Positions 49,494 through 60,700 of a stretch of 64,000 bases of DNA are shown here, one piece after another. The notes under the pieces are model-generated. The model made no database searches. It saw only the letters and a list, made by a program, of their open reading frames with translations, and had not been told where the DNA came from. The translations under genes were made by a program, and so were the position numbers. This stretch comes from Ichthyophis bannanicus. Taxonomy: Eukaryota > Chordata > Amphibia > Gymnophiona > Ichthyophiidae. Position 1 is the first letter of the stretch; the number at the start of each line of letters is the position of its first letter. The stretch lies in the NCBI GenBank assembly GCA_033557465.1, contig CM066037.1:516886686-516950685 (forward strand), given 5' to 3'.

Positions 49494-51137
49494 TTATTTT
49501 GATTTAATCTTGTTGCTGTAAAGTGATCCACTGTGTCTGTCCCAGGCCACTTTGAATTCTGTCACTGTGTTTGCCCCTACCACCTCCATCGGGAGGGCAT
49601 TCCAAGTATCCACTACCCTTTCAGTAATAAAGTATTTCTTGACATTGCCTTTCAATTTACCACCTTGCAGCTTCATGTCATACCCTCTAGTTTTACAGCT
49701 TCCCCATCTCTGGAAGAGGTTTGGTTTGTTCATTATTTCTCTTTAAGTATTTAAAGGTCTGAATCATATCTCCCCTATCCCTCCTCTCCTCCAGTGTGTC
49801 CATATTTAGGTTTCAATTCTCTCCTCATAAGGCTTCTGACGCAGGCTCCAAATTATTCTGGTCGCCTTCCTCTGAACAGCTTCCATTCTTTTTACATCCT
49901 TTGCAAGATACGGTCTCCAAAACTGAACATAGTATTCCAAGTGAGGCCTCAACAGAGACTTATACAGTGGCACTAGTACCCCTTCCTTTCTGCTGGTAAT
50001 TCCTCTTTGAATGCAGCCCAACATCCTCCTGGCTTTTGCCACCGCCTTGTCGTGCTGTTTTGCCACCTTGAGATCTACAGAAATAATCACACCGAGGTCT
50101 TTCTCCTGCTCCGTGCACAACAACCACTGGCCCCCTATTGCGTACATTTCCTTTGGATTTCTGCTACCTAAGTGCATGACACTGCACTTCTTCGCATTAA
50201 TCTCATTTGCCAAGTATCAGACCATTCCTCCAGCTTTTGCAGATCCCTCCTCAAGTTAAACACTCCCTCGGGGGAGTCCACTCTGTTGCAAATTTTCGTG
50301 TCATCTGCAAAAAGACAGACAGACTTTTCCATTCAGTCCTTCAGCAAAAATCACTCACAAATACACTGAACAGTGCCGGGCCCAGGACCGAATCCTGAGG
50401 CACCCGCGCTAATCACCTTCCTTTCATCCGAGTGAGCTCCATTTACCATCACCTTCTGTCAGTCAACCAATTTCTGATCCAGTTTACCACCTTGGGACCC
50501 ATCCCCAAACTACTGAGTGTATTGATAAGCCTCCTATGAGGGACAGTATCAAAGGCTTTGCTGAAATCCAGGTAGATGACATCCATCGCGTGTCCTTGAT
50601 CCAGTTCTCTGGTCACCCAGTCAAAGAACTCAGATTTGTCTGGCAAGATCTTCCCTCAGTAAAACCATGTTGCCTCGGATCCTTTAACCCTCTGGTTTTG
50701 AGAAAGTTCACTATTCGCTCTTTCAGGAGCATCTCCATTACTTTTCCGGCCACTGAGGTAAAGCTCACAGGCCTGTAGTTTGACACTTCTTCCCTGTCAC
50801 CACTTTTGTGTAGAGGTACGTCGTCAGCCATTCTCCAATCCTGAGGAACCTCTCCTGTTTCCAAGGATCTGTTGAAAACATCCTTTAATGGCCCTACAAG
50901 AACCTCTCTGAGCTCTTTCAGTATCCTGGGATGTATCCCATCCGGTCCCATGGCCTTGTCCCCTTTCAGTTTTGCAAGTTGTTCTAACACCTCATCCTCT
51001 CCGAATGGTGTGTTATCTACCTCATTCCCATTTTTATATTTGGGAGTCACAGGTGGTCCTTCTCCAGGATTTTCTTTAGTAAACAAGCAGCAGAAGTATT
51101 TGTTTAGTAATTTCGCTTTATCAATGTCATTTTCCAC
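49494..51137 (-). pseudogene. CR1-E ORF2 reverse transcriptase part
   Basis: Right to left: DKAMGPDGIHPRILKELREV (about 50,945), VPLHKSGDREEVSNYRPVSF (50,800), TRGLKDPRQHGFTEGRSCQT (50,690), VIYLDFSKAFDTVPHRRLIN (50,580), a region around 50,300 where the FADD box should lie but the frame is lost (in reverse ..FADDTKI-like), KKCSVMHLGSRNP (50,190), DLGVIISVDLKVAKQHDKAV, VPLYKSLLRPHLEYYVQFW (49,960) and RVVDTWNALPMEVVGANTVT (49,620). At least four frame breaks. Follows the endonuclease part with a small overlap near 51,130. Confidence 0.88.
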
Positions 51138-52389
51138 AAGTCCGTGCCCAGCACTTCTGAGTCCTGCAATTCCACCTCTGATCTTCTTCCTTTCCTGAAT
51201 ATACCTGAAGAAAGTTGTCGCCGCACTTAAGATCTTTAGCCATCTTTTCCTCTGCCTTTGATTTTGCCATCCTTATTTCTCTTTTTGTCTCCTTGAGTTT
51301 GATCCTGTAATCATTTCTGTGTTCTTCTGTTTGCAAGCTTTTGAATTTTGTGAAAGCTGTGTTTTTTGCCCTTATTTGAGCAGCTACTTCTTTGGAAAAC
51401 CAAATAGGTTTCCTTCTCCTCTTGTTTTTATTTACTTTCCTTACATATTTATCTGTTGCCCCTTTTAGTTGAGCCCATTGCAATTCCACTTCCCTTATAC
51501 CCTTCCACCCTGTCAGCTCCTCCTTTAGGTACTTGGCCATTTTGTTAAAGTCAGTGTTTTTGAAGTTTAGGACTTTGAGCTTGCTATGATTGAACTGCAA
51601 CTTGGCTTTTATCTCAAACCACACCGTGTGATGGTCACTGTTGCTAACAGGGGCACTCACCCAGACATTTGACAAGCTATCACTGCTGGTGAGCACCAAA
51701 TCCAGCATTGAGCTTTCCCTGGTTGGTTCCATCACCATTTGTCTAAGTAACGCATCTTGGATAGCATCCACAATTTTTTTGCTACTTTCCAGATTTGCAG
51801 AAGGAGTAATCCAATCCACATCAGGTAGATTAAAGTCACCCAAAATGATCACTTCCCCCTTTGTTGCTATCGTGGCAATATCCATAATCAATTCGTTATC
51901 TCTATCTTCAATTTGAGTCGGAGGTCTGTAGATTACAGCAGTATGGATGACAGTGCCATCTCCTCTTTCCAACACGATGCAGAGCGCTGCTTCTTTTCCC
52001 CATGCACCCTGCATTTCAGTAGCTTTAATATTGCTTTTGACATACAAGGCTACTCTTCCCCCTTTTCCATTTTCTCTGTCTCTTCTGAATAGATTATAGC
52101 CAGGTATGGCTATATCCCAATCATGCGAGTCATTAAACCATGTTTCTGTAATGGCCACAATGTCCAAGTCCTTTTCCACCATTAGGGCTTCCAGGTCCGG
52201 ATGTTTGTTGGTTAAGCTACGAGCATTTGTGTTCATTGCTTTCCAGCATTTAAGTGGCTTTTGTATATTTTGCATTGATTTTATTCTACCCAGTTCTTCC
52301 CAGTTGCTTTTGATGTGCTGTTTAAAAGTATGGTTGTTTCTGTTATTCTGCTTTTGCGGGGGGTGACGTCCAGAACTGACCTTCCCCAT
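51127..52389 (-). CDS. CR1-E ORF2 N-terminal part: AP endonuclease and linker
   Basis: A 420-codon frame from ATG at 52,389. Endonuclease blocks: MNTNARSLTNKHPDLEALMV (residues about 52-71), DIVAITETWFNDSHDWDIAI (catalytic Glu), GGRVALYVKSNIKA, IYRPPTQIEDRDNELI, VIILGDFNLPDVDWITPSAN (Asp/Asn), SMLDLVLTSSDSLSNV and VSNSDHHTVWFEI (Ser-Asp-His). The linker follows with ELTGWKGIREVELQWAQLKG and RRKPIWFSKEVAAQIRAKNT. All nuclease motifs are intact. The frame is lost after EEKMAKDLKCGDNFLQV, just before the RT. Starts 13 nt after the ORF1 stop, in a different frame. Confidence 0.88.
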   Translation of the reverse strand: MGKVSSGRHPPQKQNNRNNHTFKQHIKSNWEELGRIKSMQNIQKPLKCWKAMNTNARSLTNKHPDLEALMVEKDLDIVAITETWFNDSHDWDIAIPGYNLFRRDRENGKGGRVALYVKSNIKATEMQGAWGKEAALCIVLERGDGTVIHTAVIYRPPTQIEDRDNELIMDIATIATKGEVIILGDFNLPDVDWITPSANLESSKKIVDAIQDALLRQMVMEPTRESSMLDLVLTSSDSLSNVWVSAPVSNSDHHTVWFEIKAKLQFNHSKLKVLNFKNTDFNKMAKYLKEELTGWKGIREVELQWAQLKGATDKYVRKVNKNKRRRKPIWFSKEVAAQIRAKNTAFTKFKSLQTEEHRNDYRIKLKETKREIRMAKSKAEEKMAKDLKCGDNFLQVYSGKEEDQRWNCRTQKCWARTCGK

Positions 52390-52402
52390 CCGTCGCCCCC
52401 TT

Positions 52403-52936
52403 CTAGTTTAAATGCAAAACGACATACTGCCTGAATTTTTCACGTAGGATTCTTTTCCCTGCGACAGAGAGGTGCAGTCCATCAGCACAGTATAGTTTCT
52501 TGTTGGTCCATGTGTTTTCCCAGTCGCCAATAAATCTGAATCCTTCTCGTTTGCACCAGGTCTGGAGCCATGTATTAAAGCTGTTAATGCGATTTAGCCT
52601 TTTTGCCCCCTTACCTAGAACAGGTAGAACTTCTGAGAATGCTACAGTGTTAACAATGGGCTTGAGTTTTTCCTCCCAGAGGCTGGAAGTCCTTTTGGAC
52701 TGTAGAGGCACTATTTCTAGCCAGGTCATTTGTACCCAAGCGGATGACATCAAGTTTAGAGTGTTTGCTTTCTGCGCTAAGTACATCAGGGAGGCCAGTA
52801 CCACTCCCAAGCAGCCCTTCTTGGCCTGCTCCACAAGGGCCAGGCTACAAGTGAGAAGTGACTGGGGAACCTCAATTACCAGGATTCCCTGCCTTAGTAG
52901 GCCTGTCTCTGTCTCTTGAGGTAGAGAGAGGGTCAC
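52403..52936 (-). CDS. CR1-E ORF1 C-terminal part: SGNH-type esterase domain
   Basis: The last third reads VAFSEVLPVLGKGAKRLNRI, NSFNTWLQTWCKREGFRFIG, DWENTWTNKKLYCADGLHLS then VAGKRILREKFRQYV. DGLHLS is the Asp-x-x-His block of SGNH/GDSL esterases known from CR1/L2 ORF1 proteins. In another frame at about 52,765-52,735 the same strand gives KLDVIRLGTNDLARNS, the GTND block, so a frameshift lies near 52,700. The first part (Ser block, zinc-binding N-terminus) is lost or shifted. ORF1 esterases are thought to act on lipids or aid RNP handling; the role is unproven. Confidence 0.85.
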   Translation of the reverse strand: MTLSLPQETETGLLRQGILVIEVPQSLLTCSLALVEQAKKGCLGVVLASLMYLAQKANTLNLMSSAWVQMTWLEIVPLQSKRTSSLWEEKLKPIVNTVAFSEVLPVLGKGAKRLNRINSFNTWLQTWCKREGFRFIGDWENTWTNKKLYCADGLHLSVAGKRILREKFRQYVVLHLN

Positions 52937-52950
52937 AACTCCTGATCAAG

Positions 52951-53229
52951 GATCAGTGTATCACTGTGTGCGAGGCTTATCAGTGACCACAAGAACACCA
53001 GGTCTGGAGAGGCCCAAAACCAGAACAAAAAAAAGATGGCTATGAAGGACCCGTGAGGGAGACATACAGCATCCCTTCCAGAGGTCACTCCTTAATTAGG
53101 ATAATCAAGCTCACCATCCACAGATCCTTCCCACAGCTGGAATACTTCCCATTGTAAAAGGGAGCCACAGTCTTGATAAAGAAGAATTTCCAAGCACATC
53201 TTGACAAATTATCTTTCTTGAAGGACTAC
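52951..53229. other. unassigned stretch between CR1-E and CR1-F
   Basis: No clear family seen. It may be CR1 5' leader sequence. Confidence 0.3.
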
Positions 53230-53739
53230 CAAAGAACTGCTACTTCTGGAGAGAGATCTGAAATTTTAAGTATTTATTTCTGGGAAGTTTTGTAAATCTT
53301 GGGGAAAAAGAAATTCTTTAGATTAAAGCTGATTAAATCTGTGTAAATTAGAATCCAGTATATTTGTTAAAACAGTCAGGGCCTAGTATCAGCAAAGAGC
53401 TTTAATTTAAATCAAATCAGAGACTTAGCATAAAAGGAAAAAGAGGGTCAGTATTCTTTGAGCAATGAGTTGTTTCTCGAGATCTTTACAAAGAGGCCTA
53501 AGTAGGGGGCAAGAGACCTATGAAATTGTTTTAAATAGGTGTTAACGCCAAGTGACAGATCAAAGAGGCATTTTAAAAAATTAGACTCCCTGTATCAAAG
53601 CAAGGGCTGTGTGAATTGCACAGGAAATTGGTCACAGATTACCTTAGAAGCACATAAAGGGCACTGTGTAGCAGCCAGCTTTTAAATAAAGATCGCCTGG
53701 TAACATGCCTGCCTGGTGAGAAGATAGCAGACTTCAAGT

Positions 53740-54137
53740 GCCACCTAGCAAGGTCTTAGATAGTGCTGAGGAGGAGTCTGCTGTCTTGGTGCATGTTGGT
53801 ACCAATGACATAGGATAGTGTGGTATGGAGGTTCTGGATGCCAAATTTAGGAAGTTAAAACCCAGAACTTCCAGGTTTAGCGTTCTCTAAAATGCTTCCT
53901 GTTCCACATGCAGGACCGAAAACGCAGGAAGAGCTCCGGAGTCTCAATGCATGGATGACACAATGGTGCAAGGAAGAGGGTTTTGGATTTGATAGGAATT
54001 GGGCAACATTCTGGGGAAAAAATGGGCTTTTCCAAAGGGATGGAACCAGGCTGCTGGCATTAACCTTTAAAAAGGAGCTAGAGCAGCATTTAAACCAGAT
54101 AAAAGGGGAAAGCCGACAGTCGCCCAAGAGCACATAG
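53740..54137 (+). pseudogene. CR1-F ORF1 esterase remnant
   Basis: Upstream, LLSWCMLVPMT / VHVGTND-equivalent (ggtgcatgttggtaccaatgac, 53,788-53,810) gives the GTND block. From 53,892 the frame reads MLPVPHAGPKTQEELRSLNA, WMTQWCKEEGFGFDRNWATF and WGKNGLFQRDGTRLLALTFK. It aligns with CR1-E LPVLGKGAKRLNRINSFNTW and following, but DGLHLS has become DGTRLL, losing the catalytic His. Stops separate the pieces. Confidence 0.8.
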
Positions 54138-54289
54138 CTCGGAACAATGTATCCTTGAAGGATACTAGCAAAAGACTGGTTAAGGCATATCAACAGAGGT
54201 TCCAATAAAGACAAAAAGAAACCTAAATGCCCTTAAGTACAGAGCAGACAGAACTTAAAGATTCCAAATAACCCCTACCTACCGATAAC

Positions 54290-55968
54290 CAGATTAATAT
54301 GAATAAAATACCACCTTTAAAATGCTTGTATGCAAATGCTAGAAGTTTAAAAGATAGGATGGGAGAGTTAGAATATATAGCACCAAATGAGAGGTTAGAT
54401 ATGAATGGTATCTGAGAAACATGGTGGAAGGAGGACAACCAGTGGGATACTGTGATAGCTGGGTACAAACCATATTGTAATGAGAGCAGATCAAACTGGT
54501 AGAAGGGTTGCGCTCTATGTTAGAGAGGGCATTGAGTCATAAAGGATTAAAGTTTTGCAGGAAACAAAATTCACTGTAGAATCTCTATGGAGTGAAATTC
54601 CATATAAAAAGGGAAGGGGAAGGCGATGGCGATGGCAGTCGGGGGTGTACTATCGACTAGCTGGCCAGAATGAACAATGGATGATGAAATGCTCAAAGAA
54701 ATCAGGGAAGCTAACAAAAATTACAGCACAGTAATAATAATGGGTGATTTCAATTACCCCAGTATTGACTGGGTCAGTGTCATGGAAGGACATGCTAGGG
54801 AGATAAAGTTACTAGATGAAATAAATGACTGCTTCTTGGAGCAGCTGGTTCATGAACCAACCAAAGGGGAAGCCATTTTGGACCTAGTCCTTAGTGGAAC
54901 ATGATCTGGTGCAAGAGATAAGGGTGTTGGGGCCTCTTGTCAATAGTGATCATAGCTTGATTGCATTTGATTTAATAAATGGAGGAAGGACGGCAAGGAA
55001 ATCCACAGTACTAACTTTTAACTTTAACTTTCAAAAGGGAGACAAAGATAAAATAAAAAAACTAAAAGGAGCCATTGCAAAGGTTAAAGATTTACATCAA
55101 GCATGGGTGTTTAAAAATATTATCTTAGAAGCCCAGACCAGCTGTATTCCATGCTTTAAGAAAAGTGGAAGGAAGTCCAAAAAACTGCCAGCAAGGTTTA
55201 AAGGTAAGGTCAGTCACAGAGGCTGTTGCCAAAAAACATCTTTCAGGAAATGGAAAAAGGAGCCAAATGACAAACTAGAAACAATATAAGCACTGGCAAG
55301 TTAGATGCAAGGCATTGATAAGGCAAAGAATTTGAGAAGCAGCTTGCTGTGGAAGCAAAAGTGCGTAATAAAGACTTTTTCAAGTACATTCATAGCAAAA
55401 AACCTGTGAGTGTGTCAGTTGGACCATTAGATGATAGAGGGGTAAAAGGGGTACTAAGAGCGGACAAGGCCATAGTGGAGAGAGTGAATGAATTATTTGC
55501 CTCTGTCTTTACTGATGAAGATGTACGGATGTTACCCATGACTGAAATAGTATTTAAAGGTGATGCTGCAGAAGAATTAAAAGAAATATCGATACACCGG
55601 TAAGATGTATTACAACTATTTGATAAAGTGAAGAGTAGCAAATCACCTGGACGGATGGTGTACATCCAAGGGTGTTGAAAGAACTAAAATATGAGATTGC
55701 AGACCTGCTACTAATAATTTGTTAACGAACATTAAAATCTGTAATACCTGAAGAATGGAGGACGGACAATGTAAGGCCAATTTTTAAAAAGGGTTTCAGG
55801 GGTGATCCGGAAAACTACAGACCGATGAGCCTTATGTCAGTACTGGGAAAATGGTAGAAACCATTATAAAGAACAAAATTACTGAACATGTAGATAGTCA
55901 TGGCTTAATGGGAGACAGCCAACATTGCTTTATCCAAGGAAGGTCTTGTCTTACTAATCTGTTATGTT
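54290..55968 (+). pseudogene. CR1-F ORF2 remnant: endonuclease, linker, RT start
   Basis: Endonuclease blocks appear as LKCLYANARSLKDRMGELEY (54,320), ETWWKEDNQWDTVIAGY (54,418), TVIIMGDFNYPSIDWVSVME (54,735), HEPTKGEAILDLVLSGT (54,850) and GPLVNSDHSLIAFDLI (54,930). Linker: KLKGAIAKVKDLHQAWVFKN and RKSKKLPARFKGKV. Pre-RT: FFKYIHSKKPVSVSVGPLDD then GVLRADKAIVERVNELFASV. RT start: SGDP-type ENYRPMSLMSVLGKMVETII and HVDSHGLMGDSQHCFIQGRS. Four or more frame breaks. Confidence 0.85.
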
Positions 55969-56116
55969 CCTCGTCGTGCTCCCGGGCCGCCAGCAAAAAC
56001 TTGCTAATTAACCGGCAAATATCATCAAGTGACGGGCACCGCTCATTGGATTTTGGACACTAGTCCTTTGGTGCAAGCGTGGCGTGTCTGACAGCCTAAA
56101 TCGCCCCGGGAAGACC

Positions 56117-56966
56117 ATGCGAGCGGCTTCTAAGAAAGATAAACCCCCGAGCACGAGGGAGGCTAAGATGGCTGCCGCGGCCCGCGCTGAAAGTCTGCCC
56201 AGTTCCCCGGATACCGACAGGGGGGAGACTAGTTCGGAGGACGTGGCTCAAGAGGTGGTGAAATTACTGGAGCCCAAATTTGATAATGTGCTCAAGAAAC
56301 TTGAAGAGATGGGGGGACACTTTCGCAGATCTTACCCGACGCGTGGATGAAGCGGAACACCGCGTGACTGCATTGGAGGAGGGTGAGCTGGCCCTGGAGA
56401 AGAGTTCCCAAGCACAGCAAAAACAGATTGAGGCCTTAATTCAAAAAGTGGACGATCTGGAAAATCGTTCACGTAGGAACAATCTCAGATTGGTTGGAGT
56501 GCCCGAGACTTGGGCAGATGCACAGTTGGTCCAACTTTTTGAAGAATGGCTGCCAAAGGAGCTTGGTCTCGCGAATTTGCTGGGGCAGATAAAAGTGGAA
56601 CGGGCACATAGACTGGGGCAAAGGTTGGAGGGCCGTAGCCGTCCGTGGCCTATTTTGGCAAAGCTGCTGAACTTCCAACATAAAGCGGCCCTGCTGCAGG
56701 CTTATCGTAAGCAACGGGATCTGAAATTGGACAACGCAGCAGTGCTACTGTTCCAGGATTATTCTGCTGCGCTAGCCGCCCAACGTAAAGAATTTTCCCC
56801 CACCTGCTCGGCGCTGGTGCAAAGGAGCGTACGCTTTGCTTTGGTGTACCCGGCGGTGTTAAAGATTTTCCATCTGGGCACTACACATTCTTTTACCAAG
56901 TCGGAGGACGCCCGCAAGTATTTGGCTAAATTGTCCCCGCCTGCGTCACCTACAGCGGCCATCTGA
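56117..56966 (+). pseudogene. L1-B ORF1 (one frameshift)
   Basis: ATG at 56,117 starts a frame with SREAKMAAAARAE-type and DVAQEVVKLLEPKFDNVLKK, ending at 56,350. A G6 run at 56,311-56,316 marks the shift to the second frame, which goes on DTFADLTRRVDEAEHRVTAL, KQIEALIQKVDDLENRSRRN (RRM entry), IKVERAHRLGQRLEGRSRPW, PILAKLLNFQHKAALLQAYR and LFQDYSAALAAQRKEFSP, stopping at 56,966. Same domain order as L1-A ORF1: coiled coil, RRM, C-terminal domain. One indel is the only defect seen. Confidence 0.9.
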
Positions 56967-57783
56967 AGAAGTGCTGGAGAGTGGGACCTACTACAGAGCC
57001 CCCGTGGACTCATAATTGGCGGTGCTCATGCTCAGGGACTTGCAGCCTGCACGGCATGTGTAACTGCTGACACGCGGTCCTGGCCGCTTAGCCGCCTTGG
57101 CCGTTTCGACCGTCGGAGTGGAGGACCAGGCCTTAGGGACACTGACCTGCTTCGATGAACCCTACCAGTATGTTGGTGGCCCGGAGGTGCCCTGGACGGT
57201 GATCTGTCTCCCTTTGGGAGAGTCTTGGATACCAAGACTGTGCGATTTGAGGGATGTTGCGTTTTGGGGGGGGTGAGGGGAGGGATTCTTGATGTCTTTT
57301 TTGCTTTTGTTGTTATGCTCCTATGTGTATATGTTGGAGTGAATGGGGGAATGTGTGTGATCATTATTGGGAGGGGGGGGGGGAGTGTGTGAGTTTGAAT
57401 GCATGTGTATACTGGGCAGGTAAGGATGGGTGGTGTGACTGTACAATGGAGAATCACTGTTCTAAGAGAGTTGGCTGTAAGGGGGGTAGGGAGGGGGGGT
57501 GTGGAGTGAATGTACGTTTGGGGGGAGAGTGGGGAGGGACCGGGTTGGATGGGAGGGGAGAGGATGGGGGGGAGGGGTGGAGGGGGGAGCCCCAAAGGGG
57601 ATAGCACGGACCCGTGGTGTATTAGAGGGGCGATGTTAGTTATAAACATGTGGGCTACAAGCACTCTTGACTGGAGGTATAATGTGGGGGTAATACTCTG
57701 TTTTGGTTCTGGGGGTGAGGCTGGGCACCTCTGGTTCCTCATACATCTGTATCAACTACTGAATTTTCTAGTGGAAGGGCGAT
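56967..57783 (+). other. L1-B G-rich ORF1-ORF2 spacer
   Basis: Non-coding. From about 57,250 to 57,605 there are many G runs (gggaggggggggggggagtg at 57,370; ggggagaggatggggggga at 57,555). Counterpart of 17,134-18,228 in L1-A. Confidence 0.75.
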
Positions 57784-60700
57784 ATGCCTGAGATTAAGAT
57801 TGTCTCCTGGAATGTAGGAGGGATAGGCTCTCCTACTAAGTGCAGCAAAATTTTGCAAACGCTTAAGAGGAAGGGCGTGCACATAGCCATGTTGCAAGAG
57901 ACTCATTTAAGTGCCTTGGAACATCGTAAGCTCGCTAGGGACTGGGTAGCGAGTGCATACGGGGTGGACTCGGGCACGAAGAAGGCAGGCGTAGTGATCA
58001 TAGTAAAAAAGGGTGTGCCCTTGGAAGTGAGTAACCTGGAGGCTGATCCACATGGGCGTTATATTTTACTACATGCTAAGCTATATAATGAGCCTGTGTG
58101 GTTGCTAAATGTATATGCTCCTAATGTGTATGACCACGAATTTTATAAACGGATCCTACGATTAGTGGCTAACCATGGCAAGAACAAGTTAATTATTGCA
58201 GGGGACTTTAACTGCCCCCATGACCCATGCCTTGACAAATCCCAACAGAGCCAAGCAGGTTCCTGGACCAAAAAGGGAGTGGGGTATTTGTGTAGGATGG
58301 GAGACCTCATAGATGTGTGGAGAGTCCTACACCCTGGGGTGCGCGATTACACGCACCAATCGCGTGCACATCATACGTGGTCCCGTATTGACTATATTCT
58401 GGTTAGCGAGGGTGGATTCCCATGGGTTTTGCAGGCGGGCATTGACCCTATCGTGGTCTCTGACCATGGCCCAATCTGGATCTTGTGGGACTCTCAGGGA
58501 CCTTCACAAAGGGGATGGCGCTTTCCCGCCTATCTTTGGGAGGATGAGGCATTTCGGAACTATCTTGAACAGCAGTGGGATGACTATCTCTCCTTTAATG
58601 ACCTTCCTCAATGCCCATCCATCTTATTCTGGGAGGCAGGTAAAGCAGTGCTGAGGGGAGCTATCATTTCCTATACATCGGCGCGACGCAAGTACTTAGA
58701 TCGTAGTCTATTAGTGATGGAGCGTGCTTTGAGTGCCCTTCAGCGCCGATTGGAGGGAGGTCGGGACGAGAAGCTACAGAAGGAATATATGTGCACGCAG
58801 GTGGCCTTGAATGACCTGCTCGAGAGTAGGGCGCGTATGTCGATGCAGTACTACCGCCATCGCCTATATCGATATGGTAACCTGTCGGGCACGTTGCTTG
58901 CCAAACTTGTTCGAGACCCACGGGGGACCCGTTTTATCCCTGTCTTAAGAGGGGAGGCCGGAGCTCTGTTTCACAAGCTGGAGTGCATAGACGAGATTTT
59001 CCGAACGTTCTTTGCTCAGGTCTATAGTGAGGAGGAGCGGGACTATGCGGCAGGGATGGAGTTCTTGGCCGCGCAGTCCTTACCACAGGTTGATGAGGCT
59101 GACTTGCAGGCTCTTAATGCGCCGCTGTCAGTGCAGGACGTTTTACAGGGGATTAAGCGTGGCAAATCTCATAAGGCTCCAGGCCCCGACGGGTTTAGTA
59201 TTGAATACTATAAAATGCTGGCTTCTCGGTTGGCGCTGTCTATGGTGGTGATGTATGATGAAGCCCGCACCGCAGGTATTTTTCCTCGAGACATGCGTTG
59301 CGCAGATATTACGGTCATTCCAAAGCCTGGCAAGGATACTTTGGACCCGGCCTCCTACCAGCCAATTTCCCTTATTAATTGCGATATGAAAATCTTGGCA
59401 TATATATTGGCATCTCGACTTAACCCGATCCTGCCGAAACTTGTTGATGCAAGACAGGTGGGCTTTGTACAAGGTAGGGAGGCCTCCCGGAACTTGTCTA
59501 AATTGTTATTGGGTATGGACCACTGTATAGGCCGGGACGAGGCTCTATTCTTGGTGAGTCTCGATGCCGAGAAGGCATTTGACAGAGTGGCATGGGGTTA
59601 TCTTTGGCATGTGCTGTCTAGTTTTGGGCTTCAGGGACCTTTTGTACAATGGATTCGAGCGTTATATGCTCAGCCCATGGCTAGAGTGGGTGTTAATGGG
59701 ATTTTCTCAGTCATTTACTCTAGAGAGAGGCACGCGTCAGGGCTGCCCGCTGTCTCCCCTACTTTTTGTTCTCGCGTTGGAGCCTTTACTCCAGGCCATT
59801 CAGCAGGACCGGGGGATTTCGGGCATTCGAATGGGGGGCAAGGAAATGAAAATAAGCGCCTTTGCTGATGATATGCTGATTTGTTTAACGACAGTGCCTG
59901 CCTCTCTCCATCGTCTGCTCCACTTGATAAGGCACTTCGGCATGTTTTTGGGCCTAAAAATTAATGCGTTGAAATCTGTGGTGCTGGATGTGGGGGGTAA
60001 GGTACGACCAATGTGGGAGGGAGAGTTTCCGTTGGTTTGGGAAAATGGGGTGATTAAATATCTCAGGATCCATTTGCCTGATAGACCTGACCGTTTATAT
60101 CAGGTGAATATCCCTGGACTCCTGGCTCGGAGTTTGCAAACGTTTCAGGGTTGGCGGTGTCTCCCATTATCCCTTAGAGGGAGGATTGCTCTTTATGCTA
60201 TGGTTGAATTTCCCCGCTGGCTGTACGTTTTACATATGCTACCCCTTTGGATATCGACTGCCGACTGGAAGCGTTTTGAAGTTGGTTTAAGAGGATTCTT
60301 GTGGAGGGGTAAGCGCTCTCGCATTCCCTTGCAGGCCCTTATGAGTAGGAGGGAGGAAGGCGGTCTGGAGCTGCCCTCTTTGCGCAATTATAATCTCCGG
60401 TATGTAACTAAGCATGTGGTGGCCCTTTTGGGGGGTGTTGGGGGAGGTGCGCTGGTGCGGCACCTTGACGAGATCGTGGAGCCGTACCATCGTCTATATG
60501 TTCTCCAGATGAGCAAGTTGCCGGTAGCACTCCGGGAAGGGGTGGGGGGGATTTACTTGGGTACTTTGCACGCTGCGTGGAGAGTCCTCTCGCAACGCTT
60601 TGGCTGGAATTGGACTGGGTCGTCTCTGCTTCCCCTCGCGGGGAATCCCGCTTTTGCCCCCGGATTCTTTAGAATGAATGTGTTTCGAGGTTGGGAGTGT

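Larger units (their letters stand above)
49231..52950 (-). mobile_element. CR1-E: near-complete CR1 LINE (antisense)
   Basis: The 3' UTR is at left (in reverse ..gccgtcatttactatgttac at 49,235-49,260), then ORF2 C-terminus to N-terminus (49,494-52,389) and most of ORF1 (52,403-52,936). It is 5'-truncated within ORF1 near 52,950. The subgroup differs from CR1-D/G/H in its 3' end and in wording (FSKAFDTVPHRRL rather than FQKAFDKVPHERL). The 1-478 fragment belongs to the same subgroup. Confidence 0.9.
53230..55968 (+). mobile_element. CR1-F: sense CR1, cut at its 3' side by L1-B
   Basis: Leader (53,268-53,330, as in CR1-C), ORF1 esterase remnant (53,740-54,130), endonuclease (54,290-54,960), linker (55,040-55,440) and RT N-terminal part (55,440-55,968). 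It stops in SCLTNLLC, where L1-B starts. The remaining half does not follow L1-B: the CR1 at 62,430 repeats RT sequence that CR1-F already has, so it is another copy. Confidence 0.85.

Noticed and set aside
57032..57742. 236-codon Pro/Thr/Ser-rich minus frame
   Set aside because: It is the complement of the G-rich L1-B spacer; composition alone keeps it open.
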